Shown here: positions 45,401-57,574 of the stretch, in pieces
Layout of the letters: every line of letters starts with the position of its first letter
Numbering within the stretch: position 1 is the first letter of the stretch
NCBI RefSeq assembly: GCF_032854445.1
Contig: NC_088300.1
Coordinates: 20,255,608-20,319,607, forward strand
DNA: 64,000 bases
Source of the DNA: Liolophura sinensis
Lineage: Eukaryota; Mollusca; Polyplacophora; Chitonida; Chitonidae
Direction: 5' to 3'
Notes under the pieces: model-generated
What the model was told of the DNA's origin: nothing
What the model saw: the letters and a program-made list of their open reading frames with translations, nothing else
The model's database searches: none
Position numbers and translations under genes: made by a program

Positions 45401-45820
45401 CCGCTTGAAATAATTTGCTTGAAATAATTTGTTTTCGGCTACACGTACCTAAATTGTTCTAAACGATCTCAAAATGATGCCCTATGCAGTAGTTTAGTGT
45501 TAACCTGTGTAACTTCATGGAGTGAATGGGCAAAGGCTACGTCACAGCTTAGGCCGTGCAATCTGATAGCAACGTGTTTGATTGGATAAAATTCTCACGA
45601 TGGCTGCCTGGACTCCCAAGAGCCATTTGTGTAGTACTGTCATTTTGTTCTACATGTTATTCGGTGAAATCTCATTAAAATAATAAAGTATGATATTGGT
45701 ATAGAAATCTTGACTATCCGGCTTTCAACTGAAATATGTTTTAGCCAGGTGCTGTCTTGTCCTATAAGTATACAGTTGCACACCACAATTTAACAATACT
45801 GTGAAAGGGGAGGGGATGTG
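42451..45820. other. Intergenic, no gene or clear repeat seen
   Basis: Overlapping short ORFs occur on both strands (for example 42857-43118 and 43726-44140), but none has a motif I recognise. A 14-bp duplication (gcttgaaataattt) lies at 45403-45432. Confidence 0.5.
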
Positions 45821-45966
45821 GGCACCGAGGCCTTGGTGGTTAGCACGCCATCGCGGCCCAATGACCAAGGAGCCTCTCACCAATGCGGATGCTGTGAGTT
45901 CAAGTTCAGCTCATGCTGATTTCCTCTCCGGCCGTGCGTATAAGTGAAATATTCTTGAGTTTTGAG
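45821..45966 (+). repeat. SINE family A, internally deleted
   Basis: The head and B-box region ending at ggccgtgcgt jump directly to ataagtgaaatattcttgag, so the cgtgggtttcccc body is missing. Confidence 0.8.
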
Positions 45967-47681
45967 CTTTGAAAGGTTTGGAATAAAATGACCCTTTCGG
46001 AAGGGGAACGTGATGGTCTGGCCAAAAAAGCAGTCAAACAGGTCTTTGATATATAGATATGATAGAATAAGAATAAGTCTTGACCACTTCATTCTACACA
46101 CTTAATTGATCAAAGCCTTAATTCCTTATCTCTGTTTTGCGGTTAATCCATAATCCATGGAGAGGAATATCGGGTGAACACACACTGATATGAAATGTAA
46201 GCTTATACGCCGAGACTATGATTTGCAAACATATGGAAACACATACATGTATTGTTTTAAGACTTGGCCAAATGGTTGAGAAGCCGTTCTATTAGTGGGG
46301 GCATTCCTGTTTTTCTCAAACATAAATAAAGCAAGTGATTTAAATGCGATAATAAAGACCTGAGCATATGAGCTTGAGTTTCCCCAGGCATGTTCATCTC
46401 TGCAGTATGTGTACAAAAAAACAAAAAAAACTCTATGCCTTAATATGACAACTGATGAGGCTGAACGGCTGTCAGCATGTGTGAATCATTGTATTAACAA
46501 GACCGATTGCAGACGTGATGGATGAACCTCTGGTGCCGTATTGACCACTGTACACTGTTTAAAGCATGCTTAGAGTATACCTGAGACAGACGTCAGACTG
46601 CTGAGACAGGGGAATTGAAGTCAGCCGACATCAAGCACCTGTTAGCTTGTCCGGGGCCGAGGGAGACACAAAACTAGGAATTGAATCAGACGCTGACACT
46701 AATAAATAAATTGGGGGTTATGATTAAATCCGCAAATAAATATTAATAAAAAGGAACTCCAAAGCATTGTGGTGGAAATGCGTCCTTAATTCACGTGAAA
46801 TCCGTTGAGAAGTGAAAAATCAATAAACGGATGGAAATAATTAGGGCAGTTTTTGCGCATCGTCGAGTTTTTTCATTGGATCAAAGAGGAATAGGAGCAG
46901 TGTCCACGGCCAGCCTAGCAGTGCTGTGCTGTGGGTTATCGACTATAGGTTCACTGTCACCGTCTCTAGGAATTAACTGGTACCACAGCGGGGCTGGCAA
47001 CGTCTTGAAAGTGGCCAAAGGAACTAGGAAATCGTCATATAACTGTATGAGGGATGGTTAATGGTTAAGAACACAGATGGACAGATTATAAATAGCCTGG
47101 TGACAGCGGGGAACCCCCACAACACCTACTCTACTGGCCCGCGAATTTCACCTGATATATACATATAGGTGTAACAATCGTACGGCGACCACCACACGAA
47201 CCCGGATGGTATGGCAGTGGCGTGAGCCTGTAGTACGAACTGGGATCACTGTTTCTCTCTCTCACTACATGCTTGTTTAACAGACAGCACTGGTCCGTGC
47301 ATTTTGCGACTCTATATACTACGGGATATGGAATATCCTCGGTGGCGTGTCACCTGTGGCAATGCCAGTATGAATACCTTGCTCAACATTTCTGTGTCTT
47401 TAACATGAGGTAACAGGGGCCTATCCCAACTAATCCATTCAGCCAGCTGTTATTTCCAGAAGAGCTGATCGCTGGCCTGTACGGAATGGTATGAGCTAAC
47501 CGGCTACATTTATAGTGCTCTTCATATACCGGTACTGGTTTTTACTGAGCAACACACTGACAGCTATTCCTATCTCTCTGTAACAAGTATACGGCGCACA
47601 CAAGCCCATTGGCGTGCAGGAGGATGCGATCTGCCAGAGAAAGCGTCGGGTATTTTTAGCGAGAAGCCTCATCTCACCTAC
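45967..47681. other. Upstream flank of the ankyrin gene
   Basis: No other gene is recognised. TTATAAATAG at 47086-47095 matches both a TATA box and the MEF2 consensus YTAWWWWTAR and lies about 660 bp before the preferred ATG. A pyrimidine-poor tatttttag at 47651-47659 could be a 5'UTR acceptor. Neither is confirmed. Confidence 0.4.
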
Positions 47682-47750
47682 ATGCATTTGCCTACCCTTG
47701 TGGCTTATGGGAGTCTGCCTTACCAAGGTGTTGTAGGCGCGACCTGTCAC

Positions 47751-48359
47751 ATGGCAACGGATCGCCGGAAAATCAGTTTTCCTGCGGACTCTGTCCTGAC
47801 GTCCGTCGTCCAGGATGGGGATGCTGTAGAACTGATCAAACTTCTCGGTCCTCCAGGAACGGTGGATGTCAACCAGAGAAACCACGTGGGATTGACGGCT
47901 CTTCACCACGGTGTACTGCACAACAACCTGGACGCCGTCAAAGTCCTTCTGTGCCAAGGTGCTGATACGAACGCCCAGGACGTGTATGGCTTCACACCCT
48001 TGCATACGGCTGCAGCCTGTGGCTTCCTACACATCGCCAGCCTTCTTATACTGTTTGGGGCTGACGTCCTACTACAGACGAAAGAGGAGGAAATGCCTGT
48101 GGATGTTGCCAAGGACATCGAAATTGTGCGCTTGTTAACTGAGGTGATGTATCCCAGACTTCATAAGGAGGTGTACTACAGTTCTCTTGCCAAGACTACA
48201 CTAATAGAAGTGACCCGAATAATGAAATGCTTTACAGAATACGTGATACGGACGTGTGCTGAACTAGTTCAGAGCGTTCGAAAACAAAACCACAAACCTG
48301 TTGACAATGGGGAATCCCCGTGTAAGGAATCGTCTGAAAACCACTCACATCAGGACTGA
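47751..48359 (+). CDS. PPP1R27: Ankyrin-repeat PP1 regulatory subunit, PPP1R27-like, single exon
   Basis: Predicted protein phosphatase 1 binding protein of 202 aa (225 aa if the upstream in-frame ATG at 47682 is used). RRKISF at 5-10 fits the PP1-docking RVxF motif and is followed by Pro and Asp as in PPP1R27. Then come a degenerate ankyrin repeat (about 11-43), two canonical ones (46-77, GLTALHHGVLHNNLDAVKVL; 79-110, GFTPLHTAAACGFLHIASLL), and a half repeat (about 111-130). The C-terminal 70 residues are helical, then polar (ESSENHSHQD), and longer than in the vertebrate protein. MATDRRK is favoured as the start because its context is cacATGG and similarity begins there. PPP1R12/PPP1R16 have the same motif-plus-ankyrin layout but are far longer, so they are less likely. 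An intron-less reading frame with higher GC than its surroundings; a 5'UTR intron is possible. Confidence 0.8.
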   Translation: MATDRRKISFPADSVLTSVVQDGDAVELIKLLGPPGTVDVNQRNHVGLTALHHGVLHNNLDAVKVLLCQGADTNAQDVYGFTPLHTAAACGFLHIASLLILFGADVLLQTKEEEMPVDVAKDIEIVRLLTEVMYPRLHKEVYYSSLAKTTLIEVTRIMKCFTEYVIRTCAELVQSVRKQNHKPVDNGESPCKESSENHSHQD

Positions 48360-49546
48360 ACTAAACAGAAAACATATGTTTCTATATTTACGTCAACGAG
48401 GCTTAAATTTTGTCTACTCTGACGCACAGCTATGCAACCATGTTGTGTTTATCTCAGAACCATACATATCCAACAAATTCACCTGGATAATACTTACGTG
48501 GATAGGTAATACTTTAACAAGTGTTAGTGGAATACAAGTGTTGCACTGTTGAATATAAAACGTACTTGGAGAATATTTTTCCCTGGATATTGTGTACAAA
48601 TGGAAAACAATAGTGGCAAAATTACAACTGGACACAATTTACAAAAATGTCCCTACATTTATGGATATGTTTTATGGTCAGTGTTTTTGTTTTCTGTGCT
48701 ACAGTTCTGTTTTAGCTATCCAGAACATGGTCACGTCTAAACCGTGTTTTGTGTAAAGTGATATCAGCATGCACATGGCTTACATGAGAGTACATATGGC
48801 GCCCCGTGAATGCACTCAGCTCTCTGTAAGTTACTGTCAGTAAACAGGTTGTTCACGCTGCTCTATACCTTACTGCGATAAACGGTTGTATTTTCAGACT
48901 GCTGTCCTACATACTCATGTCAGATGTATACACAGACAGCGAAGGTTTTTTAACAAAGCTTATATTGTCTTCAAACGGCTTGAGGTTAACGATGACCATG
49001 TCCTATTCACTTTATGTTACCACATCTACATTCATTTAGGTAGCGAAGACGAGACCGGGTTAGGGGCAGCTGTAGTATGTATTTCATCGAGCCTGTAAAC
49101 ATACTTTGAACCATCAGTAAACATGACTCGTCTAATCTCACAAGAACTGCCTTTTCAATGAAAGCAGTGGTAATTCAGTTACATGGATTTGATCCAGTTT
49201 AATGTCATATGCTATGTCGTGTTTACGCAGGGTCGTTACCCGAACCTGATATTGATGTGAATGAATCTATACATATCTGTATATTATGTCGAATATTATT
49301 CGAACAATTAATTTGAGTTTAATTGCAGGAAAATTATGAAAGACATCTTTGAAGTACTTATAGAGGTATAAGTACTTCATCCACGAAGAAGTGAAAAAAA
49401 TATCTTTTGCATCAACGAAGGAAAAATTTACAAATCTATACCAATTAATAAACACTGTATTTTACAGTTCTTTATGATACAACAATAGACTACTTTTTGA
49501 GGGTTGAAAATTATAAAACGCAAAGACTTATAAAGGCACTGTTTTT

Positions 49547-49656
49547 AAAACTAGTCAAGAACATAGAGTAAGTTTTGTACGTCCCAAGAACAGCGGCTCT
49601 GTTTTAAAAACTAGTCAAGAACATAGAGTAAGTTTTGTACGTCCCAAGAACAGCGG
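49547..49656 (+). repeat. 60-bp tandem duplication
   Basis: The block from aaaactagtcaagaacatag to cagcgg (50 bp) occurs twice without visible mismatch at a 60-bp period, so it is probably recent, or an assembly duplicate. Confidence 0.9.
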
Positions 49657-51351
49657 TAATTCGAGATAACTCAAGTAGTATAGCCCTGTTAGCTGGAACG
49701 CAATCCCCTTGTGGCTGCCCGAACATCGCATGCCGACAGTATGTCCATCATTAAGCTTAATGTGCCCAAAGCAAATCAGCCTGAGCCAAGTGATTTGGCT
49801 ATTAAAAAACAATCGCCAGTAAAACGATACGGATTTATTAACTGAGAAGTATGAACCACCTGCGCCGTGGGATCATCTGCAAGCCTTTACCGTTGAATAA
49901 GGTACAGATTCATACCGTTATGGCGATACCATGGAGAATATTCCATCACAGGTGCATGAGAGCCTGCAATAACGGCAAATCGCCCGTAATTATTATCTCT
50001 CCACCGAATGTCTAAATGACCGCCTCATAGCTCAGTAATATCTTCCATCCCCAGGCCCGTACAAGATCCACGAGCAAGGTCAGTTTGTAGGATTACTGCG
50101 CATAGCACAGTCTCGTCATACACAACACGGAATTGTAATATCTTCAGGGAAGGTTAAAGTTAGATTAGGAATGCACCATCAGAAGTACTTTTGTTTGTCT
50201 TTTACCCTTGTTGAGAATATATGTATGTAAGGAAAATAATGTATTATTTAGATTTCCATAATGTGAATGAAGTACACGTGAGGTTACGGTAATGAGGAGT
50301 AAGAGATAATGTTGATATCTGTTAACCATGTTACTGTATGTTAAGTCCTGATGAGGTCGTTGTGATAGAGTTAAAGTACATGTAATAAAAATCGGTTTGA
50401 ATCGATCAGTAAATCTATCAATTAGTCATTACATTTTTTTTTCAGTTAGTAGAACTAACTGAAGATTAGTTTACTGTATTTATCACTGAACTCGTTCTAC
50501 GCGAGTGATCACCGCTCAGTTGGGTTATCATGCAGGTAAGCAGAAGAGCTTAGATTGGAGTGACCTACTTGGATACCATGGTCCAAGGTTGTGAAACTTC
50601 GTGAACTGTGAACTGGTTATTGTCTTAAACTCCGTGTTGTGTGCATATATCTCAGGCTTGGGGAACTCCATTTGATTGAGTTGAGATAGCTTCATTTGTT
50701 GATACTTTCTTGTGTTAAATATTAACTCTCTTCGGAAGCATATTCAGATCTGAAGACAAACTGATCTCTGTTGGAAGAAAAACAACTGCTATAGGCTTTT
50801 AAGTAAATCCACGGTTCTTCACATATTTTTAATGATGTGGATACGTATTCTTATGAATCCTTTGACATCAAGAAGAATCTATGAGAAAGCCAGCGGTCAG
50901 TATTGTTTTCTGTGAATCATCGATCGAATCCAAAGTCAGTAGCTGTAGTTTTTGGTATACACGAGATCAATGCAGCAGAATAAATGTGAATGGCTTGAAA
51001 CGCCAGGTGTTTGATGTGCTGTAAAATGTGATGCTGAGAATCGAACGATCTATTACCAACATGTAACCATATACACAGCGCAGGTTTTTTTGACGCTATT
51101 TGTGGCATGTTATTTTTACCTCCCGATAAAGATATTGTTTTTGTAGACCTATGTACACAGTTGCCAGGTCACTGGACTATTTAGTCTGAGATCGAATAGG
51201 CCTATCTTACTGATGACCAGCCAAGCAGTAACCCTAAGTCGCACAGTGTTTATAATAATCTGTTTATCTGGTCCTATAGGCCTACACGTACCAACAACTG
51301 GTCTTCGTAATGTGCGTGTGTACGTACAGTATGAAGCATTATTGACATGTT

Positions 51352-51470
51352 TATGGTCGTGGGTTACCTCCGAGCTCTGTCCAGTTTCCCCCTTCCATAA
51401 AGCTGACCACCATCATATAAATGAAATATTCTTGAGCTGGTATGGCGTAAAACACCTTTCAAATAAATAT
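51352..51470 (+). repeat. SINE family A, 3' part
   Basis: tggtcgtgggttacctccga, ccataaagctgaccacc and aaatgaaatattcttgag, then cgtaaaacacc. Confidence 0.8.
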
Positions 51471-52918
51471 TGACTATATTCTAAACAAGTTAAAACTGAC
51501 AACGCATAAGAAATGATCAGATTTTATTTGCAAAAACTCAACATTCCGAAAAAAAAGATGTTTTTTTTTAATATACAAGTAGTATTAGTCTCCTTTAAAC
51601 AAACTTTGGGTACACTTAAAGCCATAAACATTCCCACCAGCCTTGTAAAGCAGTCTTATTTCTATAAGTAAAAATAGCATGCATAAATGGTGAGTAGCAA
51701 AAAGTATTTTCAAACCGGCTAAGTTGACACTATATTGGTTGAAGTCCGGTTTACTAAGCTTTTTACTTACCATGCAGAATACGGGCATATTTAGAGTGTT
51801 TGGAATTTAGAATTTATGAATATCTAGCTGATATGGTGGTTATGCTTCAGGTTTTAATTTGATTTTCAGACACCAATGGATTAAGTAGGAAGTTCGCAAT
51901 TCTGTCACATATTTTCAAGCCAAGGTGGGAAACGCCCTATGTAAAATAAAACGTGCAAATGCTCTCTGCGAAATAAGGTTGATTTTTTATAGTACCAGCC
52001 GTACAGCTGAATGATTATTCTGGAAACTATATGGTAATACTTTTGTTCACGAATGAATTGATTAATGAATGATCGATGGAATCAATCAGTTAGGTGAACA
52101 TTTGTTTTCGAGGGACAGTGTGTGGTTATCGGAGGTAAACAGAGATTAGACTGTGATGTTTCTACTGACAGCCATGACGGATAGAGCCATTCATGTCGTG
52201 GCAAATTCATCTATCAGGGTCCGGTCATAGTATGTATAACAATTGCACCTTACTGTACTGAAGAGCAGATTGCCCGAACATGTCCGTCTTTATAGAAACT
52301 AAATGTCTATTCACCGTGAGAACGGAATTGCTGAGTAATTTGATATTTGTTCAACATGTCAACATAATTAGGCTGTTAATAATCAAATTGCTACCATGTA
52401 AATGTCTATGCCTATGCTGGATGGTCAGGATGCATGGATGGCAGTGTGGGAATGCCTTAGCGGTAGTCATCCGGATTTGTTATCACAACACCGCTGAGCT
52501 GTTCTGGTGCAGTGAAGCTTCCTTCATTCAGCATGTGTGTGTGTCTGTGGAGAGCGTTATTGGTGGTGCTTTTTAACATGCCTTCATGGTCTTATGTCTA
52601 AGGATGAGCACACGCATTCTGATAGTTTAGGTGAGTTATTATGGGGGTATCGATTTTCAGATGTTCCCTCTAGAAGTGATTTATCCCCACCTGTCGAGTT
52701 ACGCGTGGCACTTTTACTGGTGCTTGCTGCTCTCACAGAAACGTTCAAGGAAGTCAAGATTCGACTCCATATATACAGTTGACAGTTTATCCATAAACAC
52801 TAGAAATAATACTAATCATCTATAATTATATAAGTTTAAATCAATTTATTACATGTTCTATTTAATTTCGAGAGGTCACCTATAAGTGCAGTCTATCATT
52901 GTATCTTCCTCGCCACCT

Positions 52919-53082
52919 TTTTATTTATTTATTTATTTGATTAATGTTTTACGCCGCACTCAAGAATATTTCCCTTATATGACGGCGGCCAGCATTATGG
53001 TGGGAGGAAGCCGGGCACAGCCCGAGGGAAACCTACGACCGTCCGCAGGTTGCTGTAGGACCTTCCCACGTACCTCCGCCTT
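52919..53082 (-). repeat. SINE family A, 3' two-thirds
   Basis: Starts with a (ttta)n run (A-rich tail on minus), then aatgttttacgccgcactca, gacggcggccagcattatgg, and ends at gaccttcccacgtacc. The head is missing. Confidence 0.88.
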
Positions 53083-54891
53083 AGACAAAGCATTAGCGGT
53101 ATCATCTGTAATGTTATGAATGCAGTACCTTATAATAGCTGTGGTTGTGGGATGTTGGTGATCATGGAGAATCGATTACATACGGATCATAATGAATATG
53201 GTTTAGCTAAAGCGATGATTCAGTCCCTTGGTGTGGTTTTCCCTAAAGCTTCCCGTTATTGCCATAAAATTGTGGAAACAGCTGTCGGTTATTATTCCTT
53301 TGTGGCCAATCAAGGAGCGTGGAACATGTTACTTTCATACTTCCTCTGCCTTTGTTCATCCCGCAGACACCGACATGAAATAACCCCTATGGGAGATAGC
53401 CCGTGAGGGCTTTGTCATGATTACCTTGTCGTCTTATCAGCATGTAATAAGAGCACATCAACAACGATGGCTACCACAGCTTTTCGTGCAAGCAAATTCT
53501 GACACAGATGAATAAAAAAAGAAAAAAGAGAGACAGAAAACAGAACATTAGTTGACTTTTCAACAATTTCTTAGAAATGCAGTATTCTTTCCATGACTCT
53601 AGCTTTATTTGTTGAATATTAGTCATGGTTAGTCAATTATACGTCTTCACTTGATCTAATACCTTTCTGCAACTTCGACTTCTATTTAGCCTTCTATTGA
53701 GTTAGGATGTCGTACATCTATCTTTTTGACCAACGTAGTCATGTTCAGCAAAACAAACGGAACCCTATTTCCAAGCTTTCAATGTTCTTTACAAAACAAA
53801 ATATTGTGACGAACCGTAAATGCGATACATATTTCATCTCTATGGATATAGTTTTATCGTTTAGGGCAACATGACTGAAAACTGTTGACTGTTGGTGTGC
53901 ACGCAGCTTACCTGTATTTACTTTATTTTTATAGGCCTTTAATTACTTTTTTAAAGAAATATTTCATAGTACAGTATTCTTAAGTTAGGTCAAAAAGGGT
54001 ATTTACAGACATGAGATCAACATCATTAGAAAATTTGGATTCCTTGTAAAAAAGAATAAAATGTGCTCTTCAGAATGTTATGGTTAAAGCTGAGTATAAC
54101 TGACCCTATAAAAAGTCGAGAACTTTTTAAGGTGCATCCGATGACTACAAATCGTGAAATTTCATAAAGTTTGTGTACTATGTTAACTTTCTACAGATTA
54201 CTCTACATCTCAGTTTTCGTTGTTGTCACTGTGGTTCTGCTGCATTTTATCGCATGATTCAATAGAGCAATCCACACGTAAGCACACTGAAAATTTTGAT
54301 CATTGTCAGCATATTTGCACTTGCGTCATTGTTAAATGGACAGGTTGTGCAGGTTTGGAGTTGAAATTCTGTACTTTGTTGATATAAAATATCTATTACA
54401 GCTTAGCTTCCTCAATTGTTTACTGAAATTTTCGATGAGAAGAAATGGCAGTATATATAGCTATTTTGTATATGACATGAAAGCCGTCCGAAATTAAATA
54501 AGGGATGCTGAATCTCAGCAGAAAGTCAAGATTATGAATACAATCAAATAAGTACAGGATAGAGAGCAAAACCAGTGCAGAGACGACAGTGATTGTTAAC
54601 AAATGGTCACACGTAACATACGGTGAAATACCAATTATTAATTTATCTTAGTGTTCACGTCAACGCCTAAACAGTAGCAAATTACAGGCCCCATAGCACC
54701 AAGGCATAAGCAGATTTAGGTATGTGATGCAAACTACAGTTACGGAAGTTGCAGACTATTAGACGTCACTTGTCTAGAATAACTCAAAATGCCGTGGGGC
54801 CTTAATATTTTAGTGTTACTTTTCATCGAACTACAATGAAAAGTAAGACTTCATAAGCCGATAATCTCAAGTCTCCTATAATCCTGGAAAC

Positions 54892-54998
54892 GGCTAATCC
54901 GGTTTATTTCCACCATAATGTTGGCCACCGTCGCAAGAATAATCGAATGTTCTTAAGTACGGCGTCAAACGCCAATCAACAATTAAATAAATAAAACA
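54892..54998 (+). repeat. SINE family A, 3' end
   Basis: ccaccataatgttggccacc, ttcttaagtacggcgtcaaa and an (aaat)n tail. Confidence 0.82.
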
Positions 54999-56037
54999 GA
55001 CATGGGTTGTTTGTAAATGTAGAAAAAAATATTTATATAAAACATTTTTATTTATTTTCCATCACACTTTTCTGATTTGCAGCGTATAGACTTTAAATCC
55101 ACGAATTCACCCTGCGTTTTATCATCAATTCTAGAAACCAAGTTTAATATGACCTAATTTTGTGTGATACATGTGTCATCTTTGCCTGATTGGCATGCAT
55201 TGCAAATACGTATTCAAAATCACGGGATATGCTCTGATCGATGAATAACCCGAAGAACCTTTTCCAATTTATTCACTGAACCAAAGATACTACACGTAAC
55301 AATGTCATAAAAATGGGATAACAAATCAATGAACAAATGGGTTTTTTAATTCCGTACATTTATGCACCTTTTTAAATGTTTGATCGGATATTTAACATTT
55401 TAACGGACAATTTATCACACCATGACATGTCTGTGTCCTTGTTTATTTGATATTTCCCCCGAAGTTAGGATCAAAAGATATCGACCTTGGTGATTGCCGG
55501 AAGCCGATTGCTTGGACGTCTTCAACGTGGGCGAGCTTGAGAGGAAGCTGTACAAATAACTGTCTGCAAAGCATTAGCACAAAAAAGAGTAAAGACTGAA
55601 GCTAGACAAATGGCGACAAGTCACGATGAGTTCTTCGTTCTTACGGTGTTTCAATGGAAGAAATTGCCCACAGCCATGCTTCGCCCAGCATATGGCAACG
55701 TCACAACGTTTCTGCCAAGCACCAGTATCCATGTAAATCAGCGTATGTTCATGGTTATCGACTCAAATCTGGTTATTTCCTCCCACATGGCGGAGATCTA
55801 ACATAGATATTTTAGCACTCATTACTAGAAATCCCAAATTATACGATAATATGAAAAATGAACCAATGCCAGATTTTCTGTGCCGGGTACAGAATGGCAT
55901 TACGTGTTAGCAAAGGATAACAAAAGCAATACCAAAACAACAATTCCCTGTGCACTAAAACATACATGTAACTGACTATTAACGTGGGATAATATTTTCT
56001 TAAAATTAAACCATCCATAATCTGCAATAATGTTTGC

Positions 56038-56043
56038 TTTATT
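56038..56043 (-). terminator. Poly(A) signal of the orphan ORF
   Basis: AATAAA on the minus strand, 194 bases after the stop of the 192-aa ORF. The spacing supports the ORF being a terminal coding exon. Confidence 0.55.
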
Positions 56044-56236
56044 GTTCCTTTCCCCCATGTAATGCAAATTCAGTAGTAAGAAGGGGAGGTTTTTATTTCT
56101 GTATAGGATACTTGCATTTTGGTGAACATACATATGGTGAAGCTACACCCATTCATACATTAAATATAATGTTCGAGTTAACGTCAGATTCGAGTTAAGC
56201 TCTTTACGAGCACTGCTGCATGTTACTGTTTCGACC

Positions 56237-56815
56237 CTATCTTGCTAGACTCCCACTGTTTGATGATGTCGCCGGATGTTTTTTCGCTGTATGACTGCCA
56301 GCTATGCTTTTAGTTTCCGGTGCTGTCTTCATCGCATCCCGTTCTTCTGCAATGTTTTCTAGCCATTCACGCGATGACGGCACGGATGAAGGGATCTTGG
56401 TATCTAGCCCTTCACCTACCAGTGCTGTTCTGTTCTTTAAAGAGATTCTACTTGTCGGCAGTTTTAGCGTATTAGCCTCTTCCATTGATTTATCACCACC
56501 CATAGCTGCACCTCCAGTTCTATTTGTCGTTTCAGGACTTCCATTTGATGGTTCTACCCTACTTTTTCGAGACCATTTCCGCCTTTTTTTCATTTTTATT
56601 TCATTTGAATCCTGAATTACTCGACTCGGATGATGGGAACTTTTATGGTAATTCTCCACGTTCTCTTCATCTTCCAGTTGGAAGTTCCCAATGAACATTT
56701 GTGGCCGCTTGATCTCTGGTTGAACTGATCGGCTTTGCGAGCTTCCGCTTACTGGAGAACTGATGGACACACGGATATTTTGTTTACCGGCCTCCGCTGT
56801 TGTTTTGTTGCCCAT
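56237..56815 (-). CDS. Unrecognised 192-aa protein, predicted N-myristoylated, basic and disordered
   Basis: I do not recognise a family. The ORF starts MGNKTT; Gly2 with Asn3 and Thr6 satisfies the N-myristoylation pattern. The chain is rich in Ser, Lys, Glu, Thr and Asn with no hydrophobic segment, so it is likely disordered. Residues 74-86 (KMKKRRKWSRKSR) form a dense basic cluster that could act as a nuclear signal or, with the myristate, as a membrane-binding electrostatic switch of the MARCKS type (inference by analogy only). A Trp-centred acidic segment (about 150-161, EWLENIAEERDA) is the only likely helix. ATG context is aacaATGG. On the minus strand a good acceptor (cttatttcag|G) lies 30 bases before the ATG (56845/56844), suggesting a 5'UTR intron, and a poly(A) signal lies 194 bp past the stop. 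Coding status rests on length, start context and flanking signals, not on similarity. Confidence 0.55.
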   Translation of the reverse strand: MGNKTTAEAGKQNIRVSISSPVSGSSQSRSVQPEIKRPQMFIGNFQLEDEENVENYHKSSHHPSRVIQDSNEIKMKKRRKWSRKSRVEPSNGSPETTNRTGGAAMGGDKSMEEANTLKLPTSRISLKNRTALVGEGLDTKIPSSVPSSREWLENIAEERDAMKTAPETKSIAGSHTAKKHPATSSNSGSLAR

Positions 56816-57248
56816 TGTTAGGAATCTGTGCGTCGAAACAATACCTGAAATAAGCGAAAACCAATATTTTCTTTCAATTCCTTTGGTTTTGACGACTTTA
56901 TCATTTGTACCTCCTAAGTACGCTTACACCATAACCATTTATGTTATGACATATATCTCCAGTACTCTCCATTACCTACAACACACAAGACATCCGGTAG
57001 TAATACCGCATCCAGTTTCTGTAGACCCGCACCGGGAAAATCAGTAGTTTTCCTGTCCTCTTGGCCGAGTCCCGAACAGTAGCTAACATGCACCAACGTT
57101 CTGGCCCTTAAAGATAAACGACTAAAAAGACTTCTTATGAACTCACTGGCATTGTTTGTCAGCTGCTTGTGTTAAAATTACCACAACAAACGAGCTGTAT
57201 TGATTATATGATACAATAATGTCCCAGTGGTAATGTGTAATGATACTA

Positions 57249-57306
57249 TTTACGGAAACAGCTTATAAAAAGGGATATTTACGGAAACAGGTTGTAAAAA
57301 GGGATA
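57249..57306 (+). repeat. 29-bp tandem duplication
   Basis: The unit acggaaacagcttataaaaa / acggaaacaggttgtaaaaa, each followed by gggatattt, is repeated at a 29-bp period. Confidence 0.88.
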
Positions 57307-57574
57307 TTTTCCTTTCATCACCGAAATAAGCAAAAATCAAGTTGGCAGATTAAAGAGAATAAAGAGAATCAAAATATAGACATACATCACGTATAAGGAT
57401 AGCATTTAACGCAAATCTTTATAACAAATATTCAAATGTGAAATGGCTTACAACGATCTTGGTCAACACTTTTGTGTTGTCATGAAAATTGCCAATCCGA
57501 AATATGATTTAAGTGTCGTCATTTTACATAAAGACATGGAACTGCATACTTCAAAGACAAGTGGTCAACTGCAA

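Larger units (their letters stand above)
48360..56037. other. Intergenic between the ankyrin gene and the orphan ORF
   Basis: No gene recognised. Contents: a 60-bp tandem duplication (49547-49656), SINE family A pieces at 51352-51468, 52919-53082 and 54892-54998, and many short ORFs without motifs. An ATG-initiated 63-codon plus-strand ORF at 55610-55801 has a good start context (acaaATGG) but nothing else in its favour. The 3'UTR of the ankyrin gene probably occupies the first few hundred bases; AATAAA at 49447-49452 is one distant candidate. Confidence 0.5.

Noticed and set aside
47496..48005. 169-codon minus-strand ORF opposite the ankyrin gene
   Set aside because: It overlaps the coding strand of the ankyrin ORF in antisense and has no recognisable motif, whereas the sense frame has clear ankyrin repeats.
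55610..55801. 63-codon plus-strand ORF with good start context
   Set aside because: No recognisable domain or supporting signals; kept only as a mention in the intergenic entry.
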